This document shows positions 16,265 through 25,178 of a stretch of DNA of 64,000 bases, piece by piece. Position 1 is the first letter of the stretch. Every line of letters begins with the position of its first letter. A program made the position numbers and the translations under genes. The notes below the pieces were generated by a model. It was not told the DNA's origin, did not search any database, and was given only the letters and a program-made list of their open reading frames with translations. This stretch comes from Sedimentitalea sp042687825 (GTDB lineage: Bacteria; Pseudomonadota; Alphaproteobacteria; Rhodobacterales; Rhodobacteraceae), in contig NZ_JBHUQE010000001.1 of NCBI RefSeq assembly GCF_042687825.1, forward strand, positions 124,001 through 188,000, read 5' to 3'.

Positions 16265-18038
16265 ATGGAACCACACCCGGTGAATCGGAGGCTCTCGGCA
16301 ATTCTGGCCGCCGATGTGGTGGGGTATACGCGGCTTGTGGAACAGGATGATGCCGGCACGCTAGCAGCGCTGAATGCCCACCGCAAAGACAGTTTCGACC
16401 CGCTGGTCACGCGGCACAATGGCCGCATCGTCAAGCTGATGGGCGACGGCACGCTGGTGGAATTCTACAGCATCGCCGATGCCGTCAGCTGCGCGATGGC
16501 CATTCAGCAGGCGCTGGTCGACCAGCCCGCCACCGGACCCGGTATCAGGTTGCGGATCGGCGTGACGCTGGGCGACATCATCACCCAGGGTGACGACATT
16601 TTCGGCGATGGCGTCAATCTCGGGACCCGGCTGGCACAATTGGCCCAGCCGGGCGGCATCTGCATCTCGTCGGTTGTCAATGAAAGCGTCGGCAGCAGAA
16701 TTGCCCAGCCGTTCGACGATGGCGGAACGGTTAGAATCAAGAATATCGAGCGCCCGTTACGGGTGTTTCATTGGCACCCTGACCGGGCAAAAGAAAGCAA
16801 ACCTGACAGACCGGTGCAGCCGTCGGCCAACGACCGACCAGACAACCCGTCCATTGCGGTTCTTCCCTTTGACAACATGTCCCAGGATCCCGAACAGGCG
16901 TATTTTTCCGACGGGATCAGCGAAGACATCATCACCGATCTTTCCAAGATTTCCGGCCTGGTGGTAATCGCCCGGAATTCGCGCTTTGCCTACAAGGGCA
17001 AATCGGTGGACCTGCACGAGGTGGGTCGGCAGCTGGACGTTGCCTATGTACTCGAAGGCAGCGTGCGCCGCGCCGGGTCGCGGGTACGTATCACCGCCCA
17101 GTTGATCAAACCGCCACCGGCGGGCACATATGGGCGGATCGTTTTGACCGCGATCTGAACGATATCTTTGCCGTTCAGGACGAGGTGACGATGAAAATCG
17201 TCCAGGCGCTCAAGGTCAAGCTGAGCCCGTCCGAGCGGCAAGGCATCGCAAGTGTCGGCACAACCGACCTTGAGGCGCATCAGAATTTCATGCGCATGCG
17301 CAGTTACTTGTTTTATCCCGGCATGGATGCGCAGCATTGGCGTCAGGCGATTCAATTCGGTGAACGCGCCATTCAACAGGACCCGAACTATGCGCAGGCC
17401 CATGCAGTTCTGTCGTTGATGCATCTGCTCGATTTTCACAACGGCTGGTCCGGAGACGACTCCGCGGTTGCCATGGAAAAGGCCAAGAATCTGTCGGATC
17501 AGGCCTATGCGCTTGGGCCGGATTAAATTCTGCCGCTGCAGGCGATCGCCGTGGTTTGCCGATGGCAGGGCGATCTCAGCCGGGCCCGCGACCTGATCGG
17601 CAAACTGATGCAGCGGACACCCGACTATCCGCTGGGCCTGTTCACCCAGGGCGAGATTTTTCTGGCCTCGGACGGCTGCCCGAGGCGGTCGAATGCCTGG
17701 AACGCGCCACCCGACTGGATCCCGCTTTTAGGCACCAGATTCTGCAGTTTCTGGCCATGGCGCATTATCTGATGGGAAATTTCGAAACCGCGGCCCTGAT
17801 GTTCCGCGAACGCGTGCAACTGGTGCGCGACACCGATGTCGGCCGGGCCTGGCTGGCCGCAGCGCTGGGTCAGACCGGCGAGATCGACGCGGCGCGGGAA
17901 ACCTGGGCCGAACTGATCGCCATCAATCCGGATTTCTCGATCCACTCCCGCCTGGCCCGGCTCAGGCTGGCCGACCCGGGCCATGTGCAGATGATGCTGG
18001 ATGGTCTGGCCAAGGCCGACCTGGCGCCCGCGCCCTGA
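16265..18038 (+). pseudogene. Decayed class III adenylate/guanylate cyclase with TPR region
   Basis: The 5' part (16265-17109) encodes a normal-looking cyclase domain: LAADVVGYTRLVEQDD, VKLMGDGTLVEF, DIFGDGVNLGTRLA, then a linker and the family's PSIAVLPFDNMSQDPEQAYF region. The frame is then lost. Near 17109 one base seems missing: reading frame 1 restores GGHIWADRFDRDLND, typical of these proteins. An in-frame TAA follows at 17524-17526, inside the TPR region, and near 17670 a second one-base loss shifts the frame again to GRLPEAVECLERATRLDP, which runs to a stop at 18036-18038. Three separate lesions point to real decay rather than a sequencing slip. An N-terminal fragment of about 300 residues could still be made. 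Confidence 0.88.
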
Positions 18039-18095
18039 GGGGCGCGGAGCGCGATCTGTTGCTGCCGTGGCTGCCATGGCTCAACCCGGATGGGA

Positions 18096-19316
18096 TCAGT
18101 CGTAGCTGCGCAGATCCTCGATGACCAACCCGTCCTTGGGCAGGCTGCCCGGCGCGACGACCTCGATCGCCCCTTTCAGTTTCATGACTTCGACCACTGT
18201 CTTGGCATAGGCCGTGCCATCGCCGCCATTGGCTTCAATCTGGACGGTCATGGCATCCATCTCGCCCTGACGGCTGGCAATCACCCGCGCCTTGACGATC
18301 TCGTCATGCTTGGCGACCAGTGCCGCCACTTGTTCGGGGCGGATGAACATGCCCTTGATCTTGGTGGTCTGATCGGCGCGGCCCATCCAGCCCTTGATCC
18401 GCAGATTGGTGCGTCCGCAGGGGCTCTGGCCGGGCAACACCGCGCTGAGATCGCCGGTTGCGAACCGTATCAGCGGATAGTCCGGGTTCAGCGTCGTCAC
18501 CACGATTTCGCCGACCTCGCCGGGCGCGACCGGGTCGCCGGTGCCAGGGGTGACGATCTCGACGATCACCTGTTCGTCGACAATCATTCCCTCCATCGCG
18601 GCGCTTTCATAGGCGATGTTGCCCAGATCCGCCGTCGCATAGCTTTGCAGGCAGGCGATGCCGCGATCGGCATATTCCGCGCGCAGGCTGGGGAACAGCG
18701 CGCCACCGCCCACCGTGGCCTTGGTGATCGCCAGTTTCACCCCCATGCTGTCGGCCTTGTCGAGAATGATCTTGAGGTAGTCCGGCGTGCCGGCATAGGC
18801 CGTGGTGCCGACATCCCGCGCAGCGGTCACCTGCAACTCGGTCTGGCCGGTGCCGGCCGGCAGGACCGCCGCACCCACCGCCCGCGCGCCGTTTTCAAAC
18901 AGCACGCCCGCCGGGGTCAGGTGATAGCCGAAACAGTTCTGCACGATATCGCCCGGGCCGATGCCGACCGCATGCAACACCCGCCCGAACCGCCACCAGT
19001 CGCGGTCACCGCCGCCCGGTTCATAGATCGGGCCGGGGGACTGAAAGATGTGGGTGAAACCGGATGCCGGTTTGGTGGTAAAGCCACCGAAGGGCGGGTT
19101 CGCCGCCTGGGCGCGCCCCAGTTCCGACTTGCGCAGCACCGGCAGGCGGGCCAGCGCCGCAGCATCCGTGATCGCATTCGCATCCACGTCGTCGAGCATT
19201 CCGGCATAGCCGGGCAGCGCCTTGGCGCGGGCAATCTGGCGCGGCAATTCCCGGGCTAAGTCAGTCGCCCGCTGGTCCGCGGTTCGGGTTTCCAGATCGT
19301 CAAAAAAAACAGTCAT
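18096..19316 (-). CDS. Phenylacetate-CoA ligase family protein (AMP-forming)
   Basis: The 406-residue protein resembles PaaK-type adenylate-forming ligases, which activate aromatic acids such as phenylacetate to CoA thioesters. Typical stretches include FGGFTTKP, IFQSPGPIYEPGGGDRDWW, FGYHLTPAG, the adenylation core EVGEIVVTTLNPDYPLIRF and RFATGDLSAV, and the hinge GRADQTTKIKGMFIRPEQV. The usual glycine-rich SSGTTG loop is replaced here by a less canonical sequence near IFQSPGP, as in several paralogues of the family, so the substrate is open. It is the last gene of the leftward liv block, 282 bases after livF, an interval in which I see no gene. Confidence 0.85.
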   Translation of the reverse strand: MTVFFDDLETRTADQRATDLARELPRQIARAKALPGYAGMLDDVDANAITDAAALARLPVLRKSELGRAQAANPPFGGFTTKPASGFTHIFQSPGPIYEPGGGDRDWWRFGRVLHAVGIGPGDIVQNCFGYHLTPAGVLFENGARAVGAAVLPAGTGQTELQVTAARDVGTTAYAGTPDYLKIILDKADSMGVKLAITKATVGGGALFPSLRAEYADRGIACLQSYATADLGNIAYESAAMEGMIVDEQVIVEIVTPGTGDPVAPGEVGEIVVTTLNPDYPLIRFATGDLSAVLPGQSPCGRTNLRIKGWMGRADQTTKIKGMFIRPEQVAALVAKHDEIVKARVIASRQGEMDAMTVQIEANGGDGTAYAKTVVEVMKLKGAIEVVAPGSLPKDGLVIEDLRSYD

Positions 19317-19598
19317 CTAGGCTGTACTCCGCGCTGTACCCGCAAAATCGGCCTGCAGGCTTGGGATGGGGCGGGTTCGGTTCGCGCAAAGGCTGCGCAA
19401 CCCGGCTCTCACCCTGTTGATTGAACTTTCTCCTTGCGGCCCGTCATAGAGTCCAGAACCGCTGGGCCGCTGCGTTTTTTGGGCGTACAGAACCACGCCG
19501 GGAGGGCGTACCCCGTTCGACCGGCACCCGCGCTGCAGCGCGGTGACGCGCCGGATCGCGAGGATGCGGACCGAAGGGCGAGACAATCGCCGCCCCCC

Positions 19599-20435
19599 TT
19601 AGCTCAGCCACCGCTTGCGGCGACGATACGAACGCACGTCGCGGAAAGATTTGCGGCCTTCGTCCGACATGCCAAGATAGAATTCCTTGACGTCCGGGTT
19701 CTCGCGCAACTCCTTGGCGGGTCCGTCCATCACGACGCGACCGGATTCCAGGATATAGCCGTAATGCGCATAGCGCAGGGCGACGTTGGTGTTCTGCTCG
19801 GCCAACAGAAAGGTCACGCCCTCTTTTTCGTTCAGATCGTGAACGATGCCGAAAATCTCTTCGACCAGCTGCGGCGCCAGTCCCATCGAGGGTTCGTCCA
19901 GCAGGATGGTTTCAGGTTTGGACATCATCGCCCGGCCCATCGCCACCATCTGCTGCTCGCCGCCCGAGGTATAGCCGGCCTGGCTGCGGCGGCGCTCCTT
20001 GAGGCGCGGGAAGTATTCATAGACCATCTCCAGGTCAGCCTGGATGCCGGCGCCGCCATCGCTGCGGGTATAGGCGCCGGTCAGCAGGTTTTCCTCGACC
20101 GTCAGGTGTTCAAAGCAATGCCGCCCTTCCATCACCTGGATGACGCCTCTGCGCACCAGTTCGGCCGGGTCCAGCTCATGCACCACGTCAGCGCGGTACT
20201 TGATCGAACCCTTGGTCACCTCGCCGCGTTCCGAATGCAGCAGGTTGCTGATCGCTTTCAGGGTCGTTGTCTTGCCAGCCCCGTTGCCGCCCAGCAAAGC
20301 GGTGATCCCGCCCTTGGGCACGTTCAGGCTGACGCCTTTCAGCACGAGGATCACGTGGTTGTAGATCACTTCGATATTGTTGACTTCCAGCAGGGTTTCA
20401 GCCTGCACGTCCGTGGTCTTGGCAGCATCCAGCAT
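19599..20435 (-). CDS. livF: Branched-chain amino acid type ABC transporter ATP-binding protein LivF
   Basis: This 278-residue ATPase is one of the two nucleotide-binding subunits of a HAAT-family importer. Walker A is GGNGAGKTTTLK, the signature is TSGGEQQMVAMGRA and Walker B ILLDEPSMGLAPQLV. Family LivF proteins are about 235 residues; here a 10-15 residue N-terminal stretch and a C-terminal tail (FLGMSD... ending RRRKRWLS) add length. It lies 70 bases after livK, separated by a strong hairpin. The substrate need not be an amino acid: the flanking CoA ligases suggest aromatic or fatty acids. Confidence 0.93.
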   Translation of the reverse strand: MLDAAKTTDVQAETLLEVNNIEVIYNHVILVLKGVSLNVPKGGITALLGGNGAGKTTTLKAISNLLHSERGEVTKGSIKYRADVVHELDPAELVRRGVIQVMEGRHCFEHLTVEENLLTGAYTRSDGGAGIQADLEMVYEYFPRLKERRRSQAGYTSGGEQQMVAMGRAMMSKPETILLDEPSMGLAPQLVEEIFGIVHDLNEKEGVTFLLAEQNTNVALRYAHYGYILESGRVVMDGPAKELRENPDVKEFYLGMSDEGRKSFRDVRSYRRRKRWLS

Positions 20436-20468
20436 GGGGTGTCTTTCTGGTTCTCAATCTCGGGGGAT

Positions 20469-20496
20469 CCCGGTGGCAACCCATGCTGCCACCGGG
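20469..20496 (-). other. Intergenic hairpin between livK and livF
   Basis: CCCGGTGGCA and TGCCACCGGG form a perfect 10-bp stem around an 8-base loop, immediately after the livK stop. No T-run follows on the transcribed strand. Such hairpins often protect the mRNA of a highly expressed binding protein gene while lowering expression of downstream genes. Confidence 0.6.
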
Positions 20497-20505
20497 GTGT
20501 CGATC

Positions 20506-21789
20506 TTACTTGCAGTTCGACTCGATGTTGTTTTCGGCGGCATAGGCCGTCGAATCTTCGGCGACCAGCGCCTCGATGACCTCTTGATCGGTCGGAGCGA
20601 AATCTGAGATCATGGTCCAGGTCTTGGTCTCGGCATCCCATTCGGCGACGCCGATCAGGCCGGGTCCACCGTGGTTTTCACAGCTGACGCTGAAGGCCGG
20701 GCCAAAGTTCGGCATGCCCAGTTCGGCCATCCGCTCTTCGGTGATTTCCAGCGTTTCCATCGCGTCGCGCATCATGCCGCTGGTGATCTGCGCCGTGCCA
20801 TTGGCTTCCTGTGCGGCACGGGCCGCCTCGGCTGCCAGCATCGCAGCATAGACGCCGCGGTTGTAGATCACGGTACCGATCTGGTCGCCATTGCCGGCGG
20901 CCTTGCCAGCATCGATGACATATTTCTTGATGTCGTCGAAGATCGGGAAATCCGAACCGACCGCGTGGAAGGTCACGGCCTTGTAGCCGTCGGCACCGGC
21001 ACCGGCCGGCAGAACGTCATGCTGGGCACCGGACCACCAGACACCGATGAAGTTCTCCATCGGGAAGCGGATATTGGCGGCTTCCTGAATGGCGACCTGG
21101 TTCATCACGCCCCAGCCCCACATGACCACATAGTCGGGACGTTCGCGGCGAATCTGCAGCCACTGCGACTTCTGTTCCTGGCCGGGACTGTCGACCGGCA
21201 GCAGGGTCAGTTCAAAGCCGTGCTTTTTGGCCAGTTCTTCCAGCGTGCGAACCGGCTCCTTGCCGTAGGACGAGTTGTGGTGCAACAGCGCCACTTTCTT
21301 GCCATTGATGTCGCCGCCGTTGATTTCCAGCAGATAGTTCACGATGCCGGACGCGCCGTGCCAGTAGTTGGCGGGATAGTTGAACACATGGCTGAACACG
21401 TCGCCGTTGGCAGCCGAGGTGCGGCCATAGCCCATGGTGTGGATCGGAATGTCATCCGCGGTGGCTTTCGGAATCAGCTGATAGGTGATGCCGGTGGACA
21501 AAGGCTGATACACCAACGCGCCGCTGTCCTTGGTCGCCTCATAGCATTCCACACCTTTTTCGGTGTTATAGGCGGTTTCGCATTCCGGAACGCTGATCTT
21601 TTCACCGCCGATGCCGCCGTCGCGCTCGTTCAGCAATGTGAAATAGTCGTTGTAACCGTCCGAGAACGGGATGCCGCCAGCAGCGAAAGGTCCGGTGCGA
21701 TAGCTCAGATCCGGAAACACCAGATCGGCCATCACAGGCCCAGCGGCCATTGCGGCGCCCAGCGCCAAGGTTGTCAGTTTCAGTTTCAT
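20506..21789 (-). CDS. livK: Periplasmic substrate-binding protein of the liv-type ABC transporter
   Basis: A 427-residue type I periplasmic binding protein. The signal peptide is MKLKLTTLALGAAMAAGPVMA, after which DLVFPDLSYRTGPFAAGGIP begins the mature protein. Features of the family include YNDYFTLLNERDGGIGGEKI, the ECYEATKDSG segment and the central TMGYGRTSAANGDVF. A strong GGGAGG ribosome site precedes the ATG. It is longer than amino-acid LivK proteins (about 370) and resembles the subgroup often found beside CoA ligases, so aromatic or aliphatic acids are possible ligands. Position: between livM and livF in the leftward block. Confidence 0.9.
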   Translation of the reverse strand: MKLKLTTLALGAAMAAGPVMADLVFPDLSYRTGPFAAGGIPFSDGYNDYFTLLNERDGGIGGEKISVPECETAYNTEKGVECYEATKDSGALVYQPLSTGITYQLIPKATADDIPIHTMGYGRTSAANGDVFSHVFNYPANYWHGASGIVNYLLEINGGDINGKKVALLHHNSSYGKEPVRTLEELAKKHGFELTLLPVDSPGQEQKSQWLQIRRERPDYVVMWGWGVMNQVAIQEAANIRFPMENFIGVWWSGAQHDVLPAGAGADGYKAVTFHAVGSDFPIFDDIKKYVIDAGKAAGNGDQIGTVIYNRGVYAAMLAAEAARAAQEANGTAQITSGMMRDAMETLEITEERMAELGMPNFGPAFSVSCENHGGPGLIGVAEWDAETKTWTMISDFAPTDQEVIEALVAEDSTAYAAENNIESNCK

Positions 21790-21827
21790 CGAGTCAAATC
21801 CTCCCTTTGGTGTTTGTCGATGTTCCT

Positions 21828-21851
21828 CGTCCCGTCCGGTTTGACGGGACG
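21828..21851 (-). other. Intergenic hairpin between livM and livK
   Basis: CGTCCCGTC and GACGGGACG form a perfect 9-bp stem with loop CGGTTT in the 103-base gap before livK. There is no T-tract after it on the minus strand. Confidence 0.55.
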
Positions 21852-21892
21852 CTGTCTGTCATGGGGTTGCCCCCGGTTGTTGCCTGTCGTCC

Positions 21893-22969
21893 CTAGTGCG
21901 GGAAGGGCCACAGTCTCAGTTTCTCCTTGGCCAGGCGCCACAGCTGGGCCAGCCCGTGAGGTTCCACGATCAGGAAGAAGATGATCAATGCGCCGACGAT
22001 CACCAGCTGGAAATGTGCCACCAGATCAGTCGGAAAGCCCAGCAGGTCGACGCCCAGCACCTTCAGGATGACCGGGAGAAGAACCAGGAAAGCGGCACCG
22101 GCAAAGCTGCCAAAGATCGAGCCCAGACCGCCGATGATGACCATGAACAGCACCAGGAACGACTTGTTGATGCCAAAGGCTTCGCCAACCTCGACCGCCC
22201 CCAGATAGACCGAGAAGAACAGCGCGCCCGAAATGCCGACAAAGAACGAACTGACGGCAAAGGCGCTCAGCTTGGCCTTGAGCGGGTTCACCCCGATGAT
22301 CTCGGCGGCGATATCCATGTCGCGGATCGCCATCCAGGTCCGCCCGATCGTGCCCCGCGTCAGATTGCGGGCGATCAGGGCGCTGACCGTCAGGAATATC
22401 AGGCAGAACAGATAGGTCGCCCAAGCTTCGGTGTTGGGACCGGTGATCTCAATGCCGAACACGGTGCGTTCGGGCGCGTTGATCTGACCCGACGCAGAGT
22501 AGTTGTAGAACCACGGCACCCGGTTGAAGAGCCAGATCAGGAAGAACTGCGCCGCCAGCGTTGCAACGGCCAGATAGAACCCCTTGATCCGCAGACTGGG
22601 CAGGCCAAAGGCCACCCCGACCCCCGCGGTGATCACACCGGCCAGGATCACGTGGATGAACATGCTGACATCCGGAAACGAGGTCATCAGCTTGTAGCAG
22701 GCATAGGCGCCCACCGCCATGAACCCGCCGGTTCCCAGGCTGACCTGACCGCAATAGCCGGTCAGGATATTAAGCCCGATCGCCGCGATGGCGTAGATCA
22801 GGAACGGCAGCAGGATCGCGTTCGCAAGATAGTCGTTGATAAAGAACGGCACGACCAGAAAGGCAAAGGCCATGACGGCATAGTACCGATACCGGTCGAA
22901 CTTGATCGGAAAGGTCTGGTTGTCAGAAGTGTATGTGGTGTGGAAATCACCGGCTTCACGGTAAAACAT
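21893..22969 (-). CDS. livM: ABC transporter permease LivM
   Basis: The 358-residue membrane protein, with about ten hydrophobic segments, is the second permease of the HAAT-type importer. It shows ILTGYCGQVSLGTGGFMAVG, GLPSLRIKGFYLAVATLA and AIRDMDIAAEIIGVNPLKAK (the ATPase-contact loop), then GGLGSIFGSFAGAAF. The start at 22969 follows a GGGGACC stretch and lies two bases after the stop of the small membrane protein gene, so translational coupling is likely. The frame is open upstream but only through that gene in another frame. Confidence 0.93.
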   Translation of the reverse strand: MFYREAGDFHTTYTSDNQTFPIKFDRYRYYAVMAFAFLVVPFFINDYLANAILLPFLIYAIAAIGLNILTGYCGQVSLGTGGFMAVGAYACYKLMTSFPDVSMFIHVILAGVITAGVGVAFGLPSLRIKGFYLAVATLAAQFFLIWLFNRVPWFYNYSASGQINAPERTVFGIEITGPNTEAWATYLFCLIFLTVSALIARNLTRGTIGRTWMAIRDMDIAAEIIGVNPLKAKLSAFAVSSFFVGISGALFFSVYLGAVEVGEAFGINKSFLVLFMVIIGGLGSIFGSFAGAAFLVLLPVILKVLGVDLLGFPTDLVAHFQLVIVGALIIFFLIVEPHGLAQLWRLAKEKLRLWPFPH

Positions 22970-22971
22970 TG

Positions 22972-23235
22972 TCAGATGGTCCCCTTGGCCCGTGCGCTGT
23001 GGCGCGCCTCGGCATCCCGTTGATTGGATTTGCGTGCGGATCCGCCGGTTTCTGCCGAGCGCACGAATTGCATGTAAGCGGTCAAGCCGGTGATCAGTCC
23101 GGCAATGGCCAACCACAACGCGATCACCAGTGTCTTGTCACTGATAGCGTCAGCGGCCAGGGCCAGGGACCCGCAGGCCCCGAACCCGGCCCAGACGATC
23201 ACGCTGTGTTTGGCGATCAACTTGGTCACACTCAC
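22972..23235 (-). CDS. Small two-helix membrane protein between livH and livM
   Basis: I do not recognise this 87-residue protein. It starts at GTG 23235, overlapping the livH stop by four bases (GTGA); an alternative GTG lies at 23229. Two hydrophobic stretches are visible (SVIVWAGFGACGSLALA and TLVIALWLAIAGLITGLTAY), followed by a polar, basic tail. It ends two bases before the livM ATG. The tight fit on both sides argues that it is a true gene translated with the transporter. A small accessory subunit of the importer is one possibility; nothing in the sequence proves it. Confidence 0.65.
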   Translation of the reverse strand: MSVTKLIAKHSVIVWAGFGACGSLALAADAISDKTLVIALWLAIAGLITGLTAYMQFVRSAETGGSARKSNQRDAEARHSARAKGTI

Positions 23236-24218
23236 ACCCGCTCGATTATCTTTTCGCCGAACAGGCCCTGCGGACGGAACAGCAGGAACATCAGGGCCAG
23301 CACATAGGCGAACCAGTTCTCGGTCGCACCGCCGACCAGCGGGCCGATGGCGAATTCGAACAGCTTTTCGCCGACACCGATGATCAGACCGCCGACAATG
23401 GCGCCCGGGATCGAGGTAAAGCCACCCAGCATCAGCACCGGCAGCGCCTTGAGCGCGATCAGGCTGAGGCTGAACTGGACGCCCGATTTGGTGCCCCACA
23501 TGATGCCCGCGACCAGAGCCACGAACCCGGCCAGCGACCAGACCAGAACCCAGATGAAGTTCAGCGAGATGCCGACCGACAGCGCCGCCTGGTGGTCGTC
23601 GGCCACAGCGCGCAGGGCCCGGCCCTGTTTCGTGTACTGGCTGAAAGCCATCAGGGCGATCACCAGCAGCGCCGCGATCACGGTGGCCACGATGTCCAGA
23701 TTGTCGATGAAGAAACCGTAGCCGAACATGTCATAAGTGATCTTGTCGATGGTCTCGTTGATGCCCTGCGGCAATCCGACATCCAGCTTTTTGATTTCGG
23801 AGCCCCACATCAGGTCGCTGAGACCTTCGAGGAAATAGGCCAGGCCGATGGTCGCCATGAACAGGATGATCGGTTCCTGATTGACCAGGTGGCCCATCAC
23901 GAATTTCTGCACCGCCAGTGCCAACAGGATCATGACACCCATGGTCAGCAAAATGGCCAGCAAGGCCGGAACGTGCCATCCGAAATGGTGGATTTCCGTG
24001 CCCAGCGCGGCGTTGATCAGGTGACTGAAGGGCACCTGCCCTTCCATGATACCGACCAGGGTCATCGCTGCGAACAGGGCCATGACGCCCTGCGCGAAGT
24101 TGAAGATGCCCGAGGCCTTGAAGATCAGGACAAAGCCCAGCGCCACGAGTGCGTAAAGCACCCCGGCCATGAGGCCGTTCAGCGTGACCTCCATCGCAAA
24201 TAGCAGCTGCTCAGGCAT
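23232..24218 (-). CDS. livH: ABC transporter permease LivH
   Basis: This 328-residue permease has about eight membrane segments. Family hallmarks are LNGLMAGVLYALVALGFVLI at the N-terminus, FKASGIFNFAQGVMALF, the ALRAVADDHQAALSVGI loop that touches the ATPase, and LGGFTSIPGAIVGGLIIGV. The ATG at 24218 has GGGGGAAAG just upstream and is preferred over the GTG at 24233. It lies 71 bases after livG and overlaps the next small gene. Confidence 0.94.
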   Translation of the reverse strand: MPEQLLFAMEVTLNGLMAGVLYALVALGFVLIFKASGIFNFAQGVMALFAAMTLVGIMEGQVPFSHLINAALGTEIHHFGWHVPALLAILLTMGVMILLALAVQKFVMGHLVNQEPIILFMATIGLAYFLEGLSDLMWGSEIKKLDVGLPQGINETIDKITYDMFGYGFFIDNLDIVATVIAALLVIALMAFSQYTKQGRALRAVADDHQAALSVGISLNFIWVLVWSLAGFVALVAGIMWGTKSGVQFSLSLIALKALPVLMLGGFTSIPGAIVGGLIIGVGEKLFEFAIGPLVGGATENWFAYVLALMFLLFRPQGLFGEKIIERV

Positions 24219-24289
24219 TTCTTTCCCCCACACATTTCTTCTTTGGCATTTGCCGGATCGTTTCTACGGGTCCGGGCGACATGGTTCGA

Positions 24290-25108
24290 TCAGTCATGAG
24301 AAACCCCCAGATAGGCGTCGATCACATCCTGGTTGTTGCGCACTTCGTCCGGCGGACCGTCGCCGATCTTTTTGCCGTAATCCATGACCACGACGCGATC
24401 CGACAGATCCATGACCACGCCCATATCGTGTTCGATCAGCGCGATGGTGGTGCCGAACTCATCATTCACATCCAGGATAAAGCGGCTCATGTCCTCTTTT
24501 TCCTCGACGTTCATGCCGGCCATCGGCTCGTCCAGCATCAGCAATTTGGGTTGCGCCGCCAGGGCGCGGGCCAGCTCGACCCGTTTCTTCAAACCATAGG
24601 GCAACCGCGCCACCGGGGTTTTGCGGATGTGCTGGATTTCCAGAAAGTCGATGATCTTTTCGGCGATTTCCCGGTTGGCCACCTCTTCGGCCTCGGCCTT
24701 GCCCTTCCAGAGCGCCTGCGAGAAAATTCCGGCCTTCATCTGCGTCAGACGTCCGGTCATCACGTTGTCCAGAACGGTCATGCCTTCGAAAAGCGCGATG
24801 TTCTGAAAGGTACGGGCAATGCCCTGTTCCGCCACTTCGAACGGTCGCATCTGCGGCCGCGGCTTGCCCTTGTACCAGACCTCGCCTTCCTGCGGGATGT
24901 AGAACCCGGACATCACGTTCATCATCGACGACTTGCCGGCGCCGTTGGGTCCGATAATGGCGCGGATCTCGCCCTCGTGGATGTCAAAGCTGATATCGGT
25001 GATCGCCTTGACGCCGCCAAAGCGCAAGGTGATGTTCTTCATTTCCATCACCACGCCGCCGATCTTGCGGCCGTCCGCAGTGGTATAGCCTTCGCTCACG
25101 TCTTTCAT
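24290..25108 (-). CDS. livG: ABC transporter ATP-binding protein LivG
   Basis: The 272-residue ATPase has Walker A GPNGAGKSSMMN, the LivG-specific IARTFQNIALFEGMTVLDNV stretch, and Walker B LLMLDEPMAGMN followed by IEHDMGVVMDLSDRVVVMDY. The signature region reads LPYGLKKRVELARAL. The start at 25108 follows AGGGG; the frame is open to 25270 but that part overlaps the end of the upstream ligase gene. It is the first transporter gene in the leftward block, 70 bases after the ligase. Confidence 0.94.
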   Translation of the reverse strand: MKDVSEGYTTADGRKIGGVVMEMKNITLRFGGVKAITDISFDIHEGEIRAIIGPNGAGKSSMMNVMSGFYIPQEGEVWYKGKPRPQMRPFEVAEQGIARTFQNIALFEGMTVLDNVMTGRLTQMKAGIFSQALWKGKAEAEEVANREIAEKIIDFLEIQHIRKTPVARLPYGLKKRVELARALAAQPKLLMLDEPMAGMNVEEKEDMSRFILDVNDEFGTTIALIEHDMGVVMDLSDRVVVMDYGKKIGDGPPDEVRNNQDVIDAYLGVSHD

Positions 25109-25178
25109 GTGCGCGCCCCTTTCATTTGGCCGGCAGACAGAGTGCCGGAAGCCCAAAAACTGTTCAGGATGAAATTGT

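Noticed and set aside
16126..16452. N-terminal extension of the iron permease to 16452
   Set aside because: The extension would overlap the start of the divergent cyclase gene and has no membrane or family character; the ATG at 16125 directly precedes the first helix.
17185..17526. A separate 113-residue TPR gene
   Set aside because: It continues the broken cyclase gene in a shifted frame, starting in the middle of a conserved region, so it is part of the pseudogene.
19317..19586. An 89-codon minus-strand frame between livF and the PaaK-like gene
   Set aside because: Arg/Ser-rich translation without motif and no ribosome site; treated as a non-coding gap.
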